DNA from: Sympetrum striolatum
Taxonomy: Eukaryota; Arthropoda; Insecta; Odonata; Libellulidae
Length of the DNA stretch: 64,000 nucleotides
Reading direction: 5' to 3'
Assembly (NCBI GenBank): GCA_947579665.1
Contig: OX388352.1
Coordinates: 37,194,216-37,258,215 of the forward strand
Within the stretch, counting starts at the first letter, position 1, and the number at the start of each line of letters is the position of its first letter. Both the position numbers and the translations under genes were made by a program. A model generated the notes under the pieces. The model searched no databases and was not told the DNA's origin. It was given only the letters and a program-made list of their open reading frames with translations. This document shows, piece after piece, positions 37,121-51,246 of this stretch.

Positions 37121-40100
37121 TGCTAAAGATTTTAAATTCTAAAAACGATTTTCTAGGAAAGTTTCAATTAAGGAAATGCATTTCCGAGGTCTCCAGAGAC
37201 CCGAGGTCCGTACTCCAAGAGTTGATAACCGATAAAAACTATTCGAAAAATCTATCAACACAGATGTCGTCGTCGATTTTGTCGATTTAATTACCCCGGT
37301 AAGCGGCATCCACGAGTTCCGAGAGAAAATTAGGAAGCGTTGTGAGGATAGCTACTTTTAGTCGTTCATCCTTCAGAGAATTAAAAACTAAATAGTTATT
37401 GAAGGCAGAGATAAAGGCGTTTTACACCCCTTGACACTCAGTACTAACGACTTGCAGGGCACAGTTATAACATACGAAAAAACAGAATAGGATGCCATTT
37501 ATTTCAATAATATTTTTATATTGCTTATACCCCTCTTTGTACAGCAGTAAAGTGGGGCAAAGTACCAAGTGACACCACCTGACCCAAAAAAAAACCCTAA
37601 TAAACAAATGCTTCAAAGTGTCAGTCTATAAGTGAATGAGACCGTGTGAATGTGTGTATATATGTATGAAAATAACCAAGAATTTCTTAGAGTAACCCCG
37701 CCTTGGATTAAAAATGCAACAGTGATGCATGCGAAACAAAAGAAAAGGGGTATCCATCATATATAATTCCTTCTCCGGATTAATTCATATCTATTATATT
37801 TAGACGCTTCTCCGGATTCATTCATGTATCTATTTTATATAATTCCTTCTCCGAATTCATTCATATAGATAGATAGGATACCAATTCACAGGCTAACCAC
37901 TGGTGTCATTTACTTGAAATTACCTCCCGAGAAGATTGCATCGAAATTCAATCCATAGTTCACAGTCAATATCATCTCCCATTTTTACTGACATGCTACA
38001 ATATGCCTGGTTCACCTCAAAATTAACAGACAACCAAAACATTTTTAGGAATGTTAACTAAGTTTGCTTTTCAATAGAACTGCTCAAAACTCCTTGTATA
38101 TGTCAGCAGCCATCATTTATTTGTTGCTCAAATTACCGAAATATCTTTTGCTTCGAATGCTTTTATGATAATTATCATTTGGGTGCTTGCGAATAATTAA
38201 AAAATCGGATTATGAATTAATATAAGTACAAATATAATTTCTATTCTTCGTGACTTCATTATTCTCCCATACACAGTATATCCGATCATGCACATTCTTA
38301 CGATATATGATGATGTTTGCACGATTATCAGTATAATATTAAATTAATTACAAAATAAAAAGAATATAAAACGAAATTTGTGAAAATAAAAAGGAAAAAA
38401 TTTTTGGACCAATAGGGATTTAATCGGTGATCTTTCTCATTACCAGTCGGGAATGCTATCGCATCAGCTGGGGATAACTTGGAAGAAGTGGAGAATTTAA
38501 ATTGATATAAATCGCCTTAGTTATACACTACATGGAAATCTAGATAAAAGTTGCGTATATTTTATCAAAATCCTCGCAATTTCGAATCGTAAACGATATT
38601 TCTCGACCAGAATAAGAGTCTTTATTCTATTTTCCTTCTTTTGATGCTAGTTTCGACTTCCTACAACTGTTTTTTCTAATTTAGTTTTGCAAAGCCAATA
38701 AACCTTACAACGAAAAAAGGAACTTTACGTGTATTACTTATGGAAACGTTTTCACCCGTCTGGGTTCGAACTGCGGACCTTAGGGAAATAAAAAGTAGCA
38801 TATACTCTGCGCGGGGTCGACTTTTAATAATGTAGAAAATTATAAAGTTTTGCGACTCTCGGTTCTCGAGTTTTTAGCGAACATACATACACACCCACAC
38901 TCTATTTTATATAATAGATATCAATTACTTTAATACCAAATCAATATTTAGAAAAAAACTGACTACTTTTTCCGTTGGAAAACCAGTGTGGGAACGTCGT
39001 TCTCATACGTTCGCGCTCCAATACACAACTGATTCAGTGCTCCTTTGAATTTTACAACATTAGGTTGAATTTTCAGTGATCGTTTTCATAATTTGGGCTA
39101 TTTATTCCTGATTCATATAAGTATTTATTCTATGAAATTTCTCTCGCTTAAAGATAGTCCAATTCAATTTAAGTTACATCTTTTAAGCAATTTTGAGTTG
39201 ACCTGAGTATCCCAAAATTTCCTGGGATATCTAACGCGAGGAAATTTTGGAATTCTCTTTGGATTTCTCGGTTTCAGCGGACTCGTCTCTTTTCGTACTT
39301 TATCTTGCACTGCTTACCCCGCAAGTTACCAGTCTATGAATGGATTTAATGTTAATGTAGTTCAATAATTTCATCAATAGATGGCTGCTAGGTTCACTTT
39401 GATTGAGTTTGGTCTTTTTTAGCTGCAAACTCCAAGTTACTCAAAAACAAGTTGACTATTCGAGCACATGTAACCACTATTATCCTAAATATCTCACAAT
39501 TCTCTTAGATAGATGTATGATAGTTTCAGTTAGTTATCACTAATCGGTACGTAGGTATTAAAATCCTAGGTTAATAAACCAATTCAGAATTAACAATATC
39601 ATTAACGACAGAATGCAATCCGCTTGAATAAGAATGAGAAATACTTCAACCAAATCCAACCGAAATCTGATGGTTAGTCATTCAATATTATGTTTTTATA
39701 TTTGATGGCATTTCTAACGATAGTCTCAATAGAATTAGGCTGTATAAAATTTGGGGAATGCAATATGATAATACATCTTGGATTGGACCCATAGTTTCTA
39801 TCTACAGGATGTTATTTATGAGGGTGAAAATGGACATAATTAACCAGCTGTTTATCGGTTAAAATATAAAATTTCTTAGTTAATTTTCATAAAAAATCGG
39901 GAGTTTAGCCAATAAGGAAAACAATCGACTTATCTCAAATCCGTGGTGAGTCTATTCTGGTTGAAAAGAGTTGAGCATCTAACGCCTAGTTTACGATTAA
40001 CATTAGATCCTAAATTTATAAATAAATCTTGTCTCGTCTATATACAAGCCCTGAGATGAGTATCTTTTGCATAAGAAATAAATATCAGGTAACTAATATT

Positions 40101-43100
40101 TTATTTTATTAATTTCCAAATTAGCTCCAGTATGACTCTGATTGTAATACTAAAGATTACTGATAGGGAGCGTTTGGTGTACTTTTGTTGAACCAAGAGG
40201 TGGCTTGAAAAAGTTTTGGAAACACTGCGCTAATTCATAATGATTCAATTCATTCAAATTTGGCGCTGTATTCAGTAGGCGGGGCGACGGCGAATACGCC
40301 CTCTTAGGTTTGGCAACAGCGCTCTACTTTCAACTGGGTACCTCTGCATTGTTCATCCTCCTCTAGTACAAATGCAGCTCCTCAAGATCCACGGACTGAA
40401 AGGTTTTGGGGCGAAGTCTACCATGACAGGATAACCTTACAGGAGTGGTAAATGTGAATTTACTTTTACGTATTTTTGTGTCAAAAATAGGATTTTTGAG
40501 TAACTACCCGATTCTCGAACCTTTCGTTAAGTCTATTAGCTTTGTATTTTTCGATTCGAACAGAAATTTTATTTTATAACCTTGTATATTCACTCATCTC
40601 TTATTAGAAAATATTAATTTAAACATTAAAATTTGTTTATATAATATAAGAACGAGCTCAAATGTATTCTCTGTTTTGTCTCTAACTTAATGAACACAAA
40701 TTAAAATTAATCATTGAAGGAATCGGAATCAGGAATCATACATGTATTGGAAATTGTAGAAGTGTACGAAAATTATATTCTTATTATCCTGGGCTTTCAT
40801 CTTTTAACCCAAGGTTTAAAATGGGTTATGGGACTTTATTTTCTTTTTTGTAGGGTTTATAAAATTTATAAATACTAGGGTTGAATGAGTCACCAGACAT
40901 TATTTAAAATTTGTACGAAAATTCTATTCTTACTATATTGGCCTTCCATATGGTAACACGTTTATAATAAGTTACGTTAATTTTTAATGTTCAATTCAAA
41001 TGTTTACTAAATCTTAAACATTTTTACTGTTCATTGAGCTACATGATGTTATTTGCAATGTTAAAGAACAGGTTAGTCACACATTATTCTTTTAATACAA
41101 ATCGGAACTATTATATAAAATTCGTTAATAAAATTCCAAGAAAATTTTGAAAATCATAGAACCAACTGAATGCTAGAATACTGATAACTCCCAAAGAAGA
41201 CTATTAAAAATAAATTCCAACCAATCAGGCTTGTAATTAAAATAGGAAAAAGTATGTAGATATTTTATGAAAAGGATTACATCTTCCATACTTAAAGTTT
41301 ATTGCATATTTTCTGCATCGTCATAAGAAAGGCCGCATCGAAATGAAAGGTTTGGAGCTAAAATTTAATTTAAATCAGCTCATTCTAAACGAAAATAAGA
41401 AATTTAAATGTGTATGATGCGTAAAATGTATTAAGATTAGTAATTTAGGAGTCTACTATCTTACTCACAATCAGATTAATATAGCCATTGTTTACAAAAG
41501 GAGTTCAAGGTGTTTCATATTCCTATAAGGGTCAATTTTGGATAAATATCTAAGGAAGGTACAGCCGATGTAATGTACTAACCGTTTTTAGTTTTATTGA
41601 CCAAAACTGACACAACGGAATACTTTGAATTCATTCCGAAAATAATAGAGATCTATGGGTAGAATAATATTTAAATATCACCAGCACATTCTGTAAACAA
41701 ACGAGGCACGGGGGAACAGTGCATGAAATGTGCGATTCTTTGATATTGCCCCATCAATGGTACTATCTCAATATCGTGTGAAAATCAAACGTCACTTCGA
41801 TTCCTCAGAAAAGAGATACTTAAATCTAATTTACTATAAACCAATTCCACTTACACCTATCAGTTATAATATATATTTTGGCAAATATAATAGTGTGCAT
41901 TATTGTTATAACGGACAATCAGCCTGAACCAGCATCGAATTTTCACAAACAAATCATTTTTGACCCATTTAGTTGTTTGAAAACGTAGTGAAGGTATTGT
42001 TGCTAGTCATCGCTACAGTTATTGTTATACATTTGAACTGGTATTAAAGGAATTAAATTCCTCGAGGTGAAATTAATATAACTGATTTCCTAGGGCAATT
42101 TAGTATTAAATCCTCTTATAGGAGCTTTAAAAACCATTTTATATATATTCACATCTTCCATATTTTTTATTTTATGGTGTTTAAGTTATAGCCATGGCAG
42201 TTTCAATGTCTCAAGCTGGGAAAAACGAATTGCAGATTTAAAATCAGCTTTTATCCTAATCATAGCATTAGCTGAGATGTTTGAACTAATGAGGGAAGCC
42301 GAGATATTTCCTTTGGTTTAGTCTCTTTTCCTCCGAATTGATTATTTAAAATCAAATTTAAAACTTTTTGGCTGAAAAAAGTAATTTTCATGATAATTTC
42401 CAATTCGCATAATGAATGGAATGATTCAGTATTGAATCATCTTCATATCAATTACATAATAATTTCTGTCTAAAGTGATTTTTATCCGATGAGCGATGTC
42501 AGGAGCGGCAAGTCAATCATACCCAATCGAGAATACTTTAAGTGGGAACTTCTATTCAACTAAACTAATACTTGCTTATAACCTAGATTATCACAGCTTT
42601 GTAGCTAGAATATATAATATTCAACATCAGGAAACAGATTGGCGCTAATGAAAGGGAAGATAATCATTTACTGTAGAATTAAATAGTTTTATTAAGAATA
42701 AATTAGTGATACCATCCGAGGCTATTTCCAAATTTAAATATATCTTTCTTTGTTGATGTTTTTATGGAAGTTGATATTATACAATAAGCGATTCTACATT
42801 CTTTCAGTGATATTATATATTACTATTTACTATTAACATAACTGTGACTGACGGTTTTAGGGAGTGATGGAAGGAGAATTAGCAGCTCGTTTGATGTTTT
42901 TTGGCTACAAATGTATTTATGTACTATGTAGGTTATTACTATTTCCTACATATCATTTACATTATAGTGATAAATTCAATTTGTTCAATATCTTGAGTGG
43001 GACTTAAGTTATTGCCTTTCATTTACGAGGGCGAAATTCGCGGTGTCGAAGCAGCGGCTGCGAATAGCCTCCGTCGGAAAACAAAAAGTGTTGGAGGAAA

Positions 43101-44221
43101 GTTGTAGTCCGTAAGCGAGCATAAGAATTATGCACTAATTGTTTAAGGCAATGCAATTCTTACCAATTTACCTAATTCATCCTTTAATTTCACACTTAAT
43201 CTATAGGATGAGATATCAGTATCTTTTGCTTTCAATTCAAAGAACATCATTGGCACTCGAGAGGAAATTCGATGAACATCATCGGGGCTCAAGAGGCTAC
43301 TGACAAATTAAATGCAAAGATAGCAACTGAGTTATACTAAATAATTACCGAAAGAACTTCATCCATGCATGACAAAATTTCCTCAATTCCGTTTTAATGT
43401 CGAACGGAATAAACAGTTTAGGTGACATATGAATTGGGTTGCACGGCGAACATTCTCTGATGTAACCTTCTTCCTAAGCAATTTTTCGTTAATTTTCGGT
43501 TTCTTTAAACTAAATTACAGATAATTTACATCCATGCTAATGATACGAGGACTGCTCGTACAATGAGTAACTGAGGAAAAGCACAGCATTTTATATTGGT
43601 TTGGAATATAAAATTAACAGTTTTAAAAATGATCACTGCTAAAAATTGCAACCATTCATTCAATGTCCGCTTCCTGACTTAGTATCGATATAATTTATAA
43701 TAAAGATATATTATACCTAAATAAATATATTTAAACGAAATATGTGGCACTCAATTGGAAAGGCACTAAAGACTCATACTTCGTCGTTTTACCCGTCGCC
43801 AAGGCTCTATTTTCATAAATCATGATCTGCGAACATGATATTCATGCCTCTCATGACTGAATTACAATAAAGGATCTAATAAAGTGACTTAATGATTTAA
43901 GACAGTGATTTCAAAAATAAATAGTAAATATAATATGATCCCTATAATCATCATTTCATAAACCCAAATCTCGACTATCGTGTGGACGACCGCGTGTACT
44001 AAGTGCTGCTGACAAAGCGGGTCAGAGTCGAAATTGAATGAATCGGATAAAATCGCTTTCGTCGAGGCAACTCATCCTGCAACCCGTCCTTGCAAACCCG
44101 TTCTGAGGAAGGCTCGGCCATACGGGTCAAAACTACTCTTCTGCTGATCCCTAGTCTGCACCCCCTACCACACGCCGAAAGGCCGCGTGCAGGGTTCTTA
44201 CATAGACACAAGAAAAAATCA

Positions 44222-44485
44222 AAACAGTGGACGATTCTGAGTAACCAATGCTTTACAAGCAATATAACCACGTAAACCGAATTGAAGGCATTACTAAAGT
44301 GCAGTAGGCCGTTAATTTACTATAATCCATCGATTTACGAATGTCATTAGTTATCTTAACTAAGGTTGCGGCGGTGCTATGCGACTTCTGGAAACCAGAT
44401 TGTGAGCAGTCAAGAATCGAATTTTTATGTAGGTATTCAGTAATTTGATGACGTGCGAGTTTCTTGAGGATAAAAGTGATGGGTT
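44222..44485 (-). pseudogene. Non-LTR retrotransposon RT relic (U4)
   Basis: Same relic, colinear with U3; a small deletion near 44308 (GATGAAGGCT of other units is missing its middle) breaks the frame just before motif A. Confidence 0.72.
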
Positions 44486-44887
44486 TAAATCATCACAATT
44501 CAATTTAGAATTTTTCTAAATTGGTATCATTACCGCGTGTTTACATGGCTTTGGAAATGAAATGAACGCGAAATGACATTTTCGTTCCACTTTAATGCTT
44601 AAATTTTGCAATGGATACCTTAGTTATCTTCTGAGTTACAGGATTTCAAGTTTGCGGCATTAAATACGAAAACAATTCCATTCAGGCATAATTCCACCTT
44701 AATTATAAATTCATAAATCTACTCTCCGCTGCACTTTTTCGTCGAGTATCGTCCTCGCCTTTCGTGTCGTTCACGCATAAGTAAGAGTGGAGGAACCAGT
44801 ATAAATTTAGGTAATATGGTTTTACGAGCAATTTAAATATAGACAGTGATATATAGAACAATATATTAGTTTTTGATATAATCTAAG

Positions 44888-46205
44888 TTAACCCTCCGTT
44901 ACTCGTCCGTTTTTTGCAACATGGTTACTTGCGCGGAGTGTTCCTGATACCCCAGGGCGATCTTTTGCGTTACGTCTCTTTTGAATATTTCTCGTATATT
45001 TGTGAAACAAATTCATTTTGACAATATCTTTATTGTTTTACTAACTAATATTTTAAAATTTTTCTTTGTCAACTGTTTTAACAATTTATAGGCGCTAAGT
45101 CGTCGAAAATTTCATATTCTTATGAATTACAAGCAACTATTGGGTTAAAAATACATTATGATATTTAGAGAAATTTTAATAACAAATAATATTATTTTGA
45201 TAACATAAGTTGATATCATGGTCTGATCAAACAGTTTTGATTGTTATTCTCGATAAGATCCATTCCTAAAAAGCTAACAAAAATTAATGAATGACGGACG
45301 TAAAGGATTCACAGTGATTTATAAAATGATGAAATTATTTTAATGCATATTAATGATAATTTATTCTTAGTATCAGAATTATGTATGCTTTTTTATTTTT
45401 ATTCATTTACAGCCTCATTTCAAAAATGATTAAATACATTTAGGAAGATAATTTCTGCTTTTAGGGTTCTTACGTTAGGGCGCGGTTCTTACACTTCGTT
45501 TACTATTCTTTCCCGAAAAAATATTCTTCATTTTCGTCAGAAAAATTAAATTAAGAATCATTGATTCCTTTGTAGTATCAGTGTTATGCTTCGACGATTG
45601 AATTCATTTACCGTAGAAAACATCTTCAACGTCCAGAATCTCAACATCAGACGACTGCTACAAAATATATAATCTTCTCTCGTTCGATCTAAAACTTGTT
45701 CGCCATTCTCATTAATAAAAACCAATTGAATTTTGAATTTATATTTAAAATAATTATAATTGTTATAATACACAATACACTAATAAATCATAAGGAAAAA
45801 TAGAATACACCTTACAAAAATGTGAATTTTCGGTACCGATGAATTCTTATATAAAATGCGACAATCGATCGAATAAAATCTCTTTAATACTCAAAAATAC
45901 TACAAAAAATAATTAGCTGAACCATTGAGCAAGCAATGCTCACACTTACACAAAAAGGGCTTCGTACACTCCTTAATATAAGAATTTTGTCAATCAACCT
46001 CGTCGAGCGATCGCACTCTAACTCAAATAAAATTATTTAACTCTTGCAAAATAATAGAAAATTGAAAATGATTAGGTAAACGTAGAAAACATTCACTATT
46101 CCAACTTTTGAAAAGGGAAGGTTATAATCGGCAACCCCAAAACATTTTTCCTTATAAAAGATGCTGGTGTTCCCAGAACAACCCATGCGAGTAACATAAG
46201 TTTAA
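44888..46205 (-). mobile_element. piggyBac-like relic bounded by TTAA (U4)
   Basis: Both ends are present: TTAA at 44888-44891 and 46202-46205. The terminal words have decayed (CCCTCCGTTACTCGTCC on the left; GTAACATAAG near the right edge), so cleavage would be doubtful. Confidence 0.74.
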
Positions 46206-46842
46206 TAAATAGCTTAATTCAGCTCATACCTTTCAAATTACGTGAAGTACATACTCAAAATTGACCACTCCTGAGATCTCCACTTTAATGGATTTCTAAA
46301 ATCAAGACGAAAATACTGATTCTTCCTTAAACGCATTCTAAGTAATAAGAGTAACCAACGGGAGGATGATGACAAGAGTCACTATCTCGATCCGGTTTCT
46401 TGATTGAGGGAATTCCCCAACTAAATCAGAAGTTTTGGAATTCCATCCAATTAAAGCAACTCTACTTTTAATTCTAAGCAAATATTTTCCCCCATTAATA
46501 CAGTGTAAAAGGTGACGCGAAGAATTTGACAGACGGTAGAATGCACAGAAATTTAGAATCATATGTATTATTATGCATGTGCCATGTATATTAAGTCCGT
46601 ATGTGCAGAGACGCACGATTGCTGGGCTGGGAATTATTTATGGCACTTATGAAGAAGGCAAATGTTATGTCCTCTAAGGATTTTTAGGTGCGTCCAAAGG
46701 ATGGAACACTTGGGATGGGTCGCAGGGGTCCTGACTACGACTGGAAACGCGGCCATGGGAGAATACCACTTTTAGGGAGTAACTTCGTTTTAATATATAA
46801 ACCCTCTGCAAATGTAGGCAGGGGCAGACGATTCTCAAGAGC

Positions 46843-48571
46843 AGCCGGAGGCTATGCTTCTCCGTTTAGTTTATTTATTGACATGTAAAATTCACAAAAA
46901 AATCAGGTTTGCAATGATTGAATAGATGCCTGGTCAGATACAAAACAGTACAGTAGTGAAATACATTGCTAATTACATTATTAATATTACAATTATGTAC
47001 TCTATATTACAAAATCAATATAAATATGAATACATATATATTTACATACCTATAAAAATGCATTATTTAAAATAAAAAAAACCATTAACTAATTTGAAAT
47101 TAGATGACAGTAAACGAATTTTACATTTTAACAGGTTAGTTCAAAAATGCATTACCTATTTGAAACACAACGTTTTTCAATTAAGATTTTTTCAATTCTC
47201 CAGAAAAATACGGAAATTCTGGTTCAACTTTTTCCTCATTTCGACCGGCAAATTTAAAAAATTATACCTATATATAAGAAGAAATTTTCATAAGATTTAA
47301 ACCTGTGTATTATATGATTTAAAACATACTTATCTCTGTTATTATGTCGGTAGTTTGGAAAGTTGTGTGCATATATCAGGCAAATTAAAACCATTGCGAA
47401 AAGAAAATATCGCTTGAGCTTCTATCAGCACTTTGGTGTCTACACCGCTCATAGTTAGATCCAGCCACACGAGTCGTACACGTCATGGTTTTTAATACAG
47501 ACTTCGGGGACCAACAGTGCAAGAAATGTTATCGATGCTCGGAATAAAAAACGTATTACACCCGAAAATATCAGCATAAATACTTCAGCGCCCATTTTAT
47601 TCTTAAAGCCATAACTATTTACTTTGGAATCACCAGGGTACTATATAAAGTAAAATATAATACAAAAATAAATTAGTGTTTCTTAAATTATAAGACAATA
47701 ATCATCACCGACACGTTAATGGTTTTTCATAGAATGATTTCTTCACGATGATCTTTTCATAAGTACATCGTGATATCGTTTTTAGCCACTATTCTTCGTC
47801 TGTAATTATGTTGTCATCTTTACTTCAGATGCTCAAGATCAGCTATGTTATTTATGATCCTTCAGTCGATGCAGTATTAATGCATAGAAAATTCCGAGAG
47901 TAACATTTGAATCTTATTTACCTTGCACATGCTATAGGATATTAGCTAGTTTTTCCGCATTGATTCGCATAAGTGATTCCCTTAAATAAGGAGCAATCCC
48001 ATAGTTTGAACTTTGTCCATGTGTATCTAAGTATCCTACTAGACACCTTTTGGTAATTGGCAGGGGGTGCAAGCACCATGACATTGTTTCCTAATGGATT
48101 GCCTTCGCGTATCGTTCGCGGAAAAAATGAATTCTTGAAACGATTTACTCTAGCATCTATTTCCCTGATATTTCTCACAGTATCAGTGCGGCCTTTACAA
48201 AAGTAAGGTCGCAGTATGTCGGCTGCACCTTTGAGAACGTAATTTCCCAGAACATATTTTCTTCGCTTCTACCGACTATTCATTAAACGGAGCCAAGTTT
48301 CTTAAGTTCTTTTCCACATATATTACGGATGTGAGTAATCCATAATAAATTATTCGTAAGAGATACTCCAAGATATTTCACCGATTCTGCTGTCATTAAG
48401 TTTACCCCACGGAGCCTGTACGAACAATCATTTACAGATTTTCTTTTGCAGAGGTTAACTACCGAACACTTTTCTACATTTAGCTCTAATTGTCAATCAT
48501 CGCACCATTTCATAATTCTATTTAAGTCGTTCGAAAGGGTTAATTTATCCTCTCAACTCTCTACTTCCCTG
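46843..48571 (-). pseudogene. 5'-truncated LINE relic (U4)
   Basis: Colinear with the U3 copy. It shares the stop after WCDD, and a frameshift after NRFKNSFFPRTIREGNPL changes the C-terminus. Presence of the whole block in U3 and U4, and continuity of the RT reading across the place where U1 and U2 are joined, show that U1/U2 are deleted rather than U3/U4 gaining an insertion. Confidence 0.76.
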
Positions 48572-49096
48572 TAAATGAACTATCATTTAGTCTAGACATA
48601 CCTTCTTTGCTCGTGAATCCTATTGTCTCTTACACTTTTCTCCACTGCACTATAATGAATCCCAGGAATTTCAAGACGAAGGGTACGTCAGGGGATTGGG
48701 CGAGGGTCCACAAAGTCAGCTCTTCTGCCAGGATATTCACACCCTGAATTCAAGCCGCTTATTCCGAACACGAGGACCTCAGTTTTCCGTAATGCAAACG
48801 GACAGTTACATATCGATGCCAAACTACTCCCACACCACATCCTAGACATTCAGGTTCTCACGAAAACGTAGAATATCCTCGTAAGCACGCTAAGAGGAAT
48901 CTTTGGCTCCAACATAGAAAACCATCCGCAGCCGAGAGCAAACTATTGACCCTGGCCTCCGCACTTATTGCATCGGTGACGTACGATCCGCTACTACCGC
49001 GCTCTGAATGAATTCAAGATGGAATAGTGGAGTCACTTCCCTCCCCCGCCGATTTCACAAGCAATGGCGCCGCTACGCGCTTGACTTCAGAGCGAA

Positions 49097-49122
49097 GGCC
49101 TATTTCACACAGGGCGGATTTT
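49097..49122 (+). repeat. Harbinger left terminal inverted repeat
   Basis: 26 bp, identical to the reverse complement of 52930-52955; followed directly by a CCGCGCGG palindrome that is also next to the right end. Confidence 0.95.
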
Positions 49123-49409
49123 ACCGCGCGGATTCCGCTTAAATCCGTCCGCACTAAATAGTGGATAAGGGAGTCCTATGGGAGCTTTCACATATGGGCG
49201 GTGTATGCGCGGCAGCCGCGCGGTAACCGCGTGCAGCCGCGCAAATCCACTGAACTGGCGGACGCCGCGCGGCTTCCGCCAAACTAGTGGCTGATGCAAT
49301 CCATTCTGTGATTGCACACTACGGCGGTTCTGTCCACGCGGATCTTCAGTAGCCTTCTGCAGTTCACCAGGGTGTCTCGTCCTTTGTGCTTTGAGTTCTT
49401 ATATTCAGC

Positions 49410-51246
49410 ATGTGCGACAACACTATAAATAAGGAACTTCTTATTTCTTTAATTGAGGAAAGACCCGTTTTGTGGGATAAGACGGAAAGTGTTTACAAAG
49501 ATAGAAATGCTACACGAAGTGCTTGGAAGGAGGTGTTTTTAGCACTTAAAGAAGATTTCCTTACCTTAGGAAATGCAGAAAAAATTTCATTTGGTAAGTA
49601 CTTTTTATTTTACTTTGTGCATTTATGAAGTACAATTTCCATATTTTTTAATATGAGTATCAATGAATACCATGCATTTTTGATAAAAAGTACAATATAT
49701 CATATTTTTGAATGCTGCCAGGGAACAGCTCCCACTTCTGATTCAAAGTAATCGCAAAATATATTTCTGACATTATTTGCTGACAAACCACCACGCGAAG
49801 ATTGTTCTCTTGGTAAATCTTCCAAACCAATAATGTCTGCAGAGATTTCTTCAACGGAAAACCCATTTCTGTCACGAATAAAATTGTGTAATACGATGCA
49901 TGCTTTCACGATGTCTACTGCAAAGTCTGGTGCAACATTAATTGGTCTGTGAAAGATTCTCCATTTGTTACTCAAAATACCAAACGAGCTTTCAATGTAT
50001 CTGCGAGCTCTACTCAGGCGGTAGTTAAATATTCTTTTACCTTCAGTGAGACTTGACCCACCATAAGGTCGAAGTAAATGTTTATGTAAAGCGAATGCAC
50101 CATCTCCAACAAACACGTAGGGCACTAAAGGACCTTCCGCTCCTGGCAGACATTTCTCAGTTGGTAGATCCTGAGTACCTGTTACAATAGATTTCCATAG
50201 TGCACATCGTTTAAAAATTGCAGAATCGCAGTCTTTACCAAAACTCCCAATGTTTACATAAACAAAACGATAATCCGAGTCCGATACTCCGAGTAGTACC
50301 ACAGAATAATACTCTTTGTAATTATAAAACATGGAACCACTGTTATGTGGACATAAAAGTCGAATGTGCTTCCCATCGACTGCCCCTAAACAGTGTGGAA
50401 AGTTAGCATTTTTCATAAAGCCATCAGCAATAGATTCCCACTTTTCCTTGGTAGGTATAGGTAAATATTCCGAATGTAAGACAGTCCATATGGCTCTGCA
50501 TACACATCTCACGATTTTACTAGCGGTTGAAATTCCAACTCTGTAGGCATAATGCAGATCTGTAAATGTACATCCACTTGCTAAGTACCTGGAAAGAGAT
50601 ATTGTAACTGAGTTAACTTTGGGGTTATTTCTCAGTTGTGATTTCTTTTTTACTTACAGGCAAGGAAGTAACAAAAATATGGAAAAACATTCGCGATGCT
50701 TATGTAAAGCACAGTCGAAAATTAAGAGAAGAGAAAACAAGTGGAGCAGGAGCATCAGGGATAAAAAAATATATTTTTCATGATCAAATGAAGTTTTTAT
50801 CAAAACTAGATTTGGAGGGAGATACAATAGACAGCCTCGAAGATAATGAGCACCAAGAGTTGGGTAGACCATCTCCCAAAAGAGGGGAAATTCAAGAGGA
50901 CTCGGGTGTATTCAAGAGACCTGAGAAAAAAATGAAAAAGAGGAATCGAGAGCCAGACGACATCGAGAAAGAAATGCTTTTAGCATTAAAGAGAGAAACA
51001 CCTAATAGGCACATGTCTTTCTTCCAAGGCATTGCCCCATCAGTGGAAGACTTTAATGATAATGAGGTGCTAAACTTTCAGATGGGAGTGCTTCAATTAA
51101 TTAAAAACATAAAAGATCAGAGAGAAAGAGAAAAATCCTCCAAAGTATCTCCACAGGAAATGAATCATCCTTATACCGAACAGCAGAGAAGGATAAACCC
51201 CTACCACCAGGATGAATATTTTGGCAGACAGTTAATGGATCTTTAA
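49410..51246 (+). CDS. MADF-domain DNA-binding protein of the Harbinger element
   Basis: Two exons: 49410-49593 and 50660-51246, joined through GTAAGT and TTTTTTACTTACAG, give 256 aa. Residues about 8-105 form a MADF (Myb/SANT-like) domain: LLISLIEERPVLWDK, AWKEVF, then across the splice KIWKNIRDAYVKHSRKL and YIFHDQMKFL. A basic stretch (KRPEKKMKKRNRE, about 147-159) may be a nuclear localisation signal. A BESS-like interaction motif (NFQMGVLQLIKNI) lies at about 199-211. In PIF/Harbinger elements this second protein binds the element ends and helps the transposase into the nucleus. The splice restores one unbroken domain, which supports the model. AATAAA lies at 51265-51270. The intron contains the main exon of the transposase on the other strand. 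Confidence 0.88.

Larger units (their letters stand above)
28147..40707 (+). repeat. Macrosatellite unit U3 (12.56 kb, large deletion)
   Basis: Third full unit. It keeps the 1.58 kb LINE 3' block missing from U1 and U2. It lacks about 3.46 kb at about 37546-37551 (matching U2 21497-24960), so the TTTTGT tract, the second SINE, the left inverted arm and the first hairpin-ended element are all gone; about 5 bases of filler lie at the join. About 120 bp are missing at about 33590, removing the right end of the piggyBac-like relic, and about 67 bp are replaced by a T-rich run at 37099-37120. Restored length is about 16.2 kb. Confidence 0.95.

Noticed and set aside
50638..50660. MADF exon 2 starting at its own upstream ATG (50638)
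   Set aside because: It would lack the first half of the MADF domain; splicing from 49593 to 50660 gives a continuous domain with consensus splice sites.
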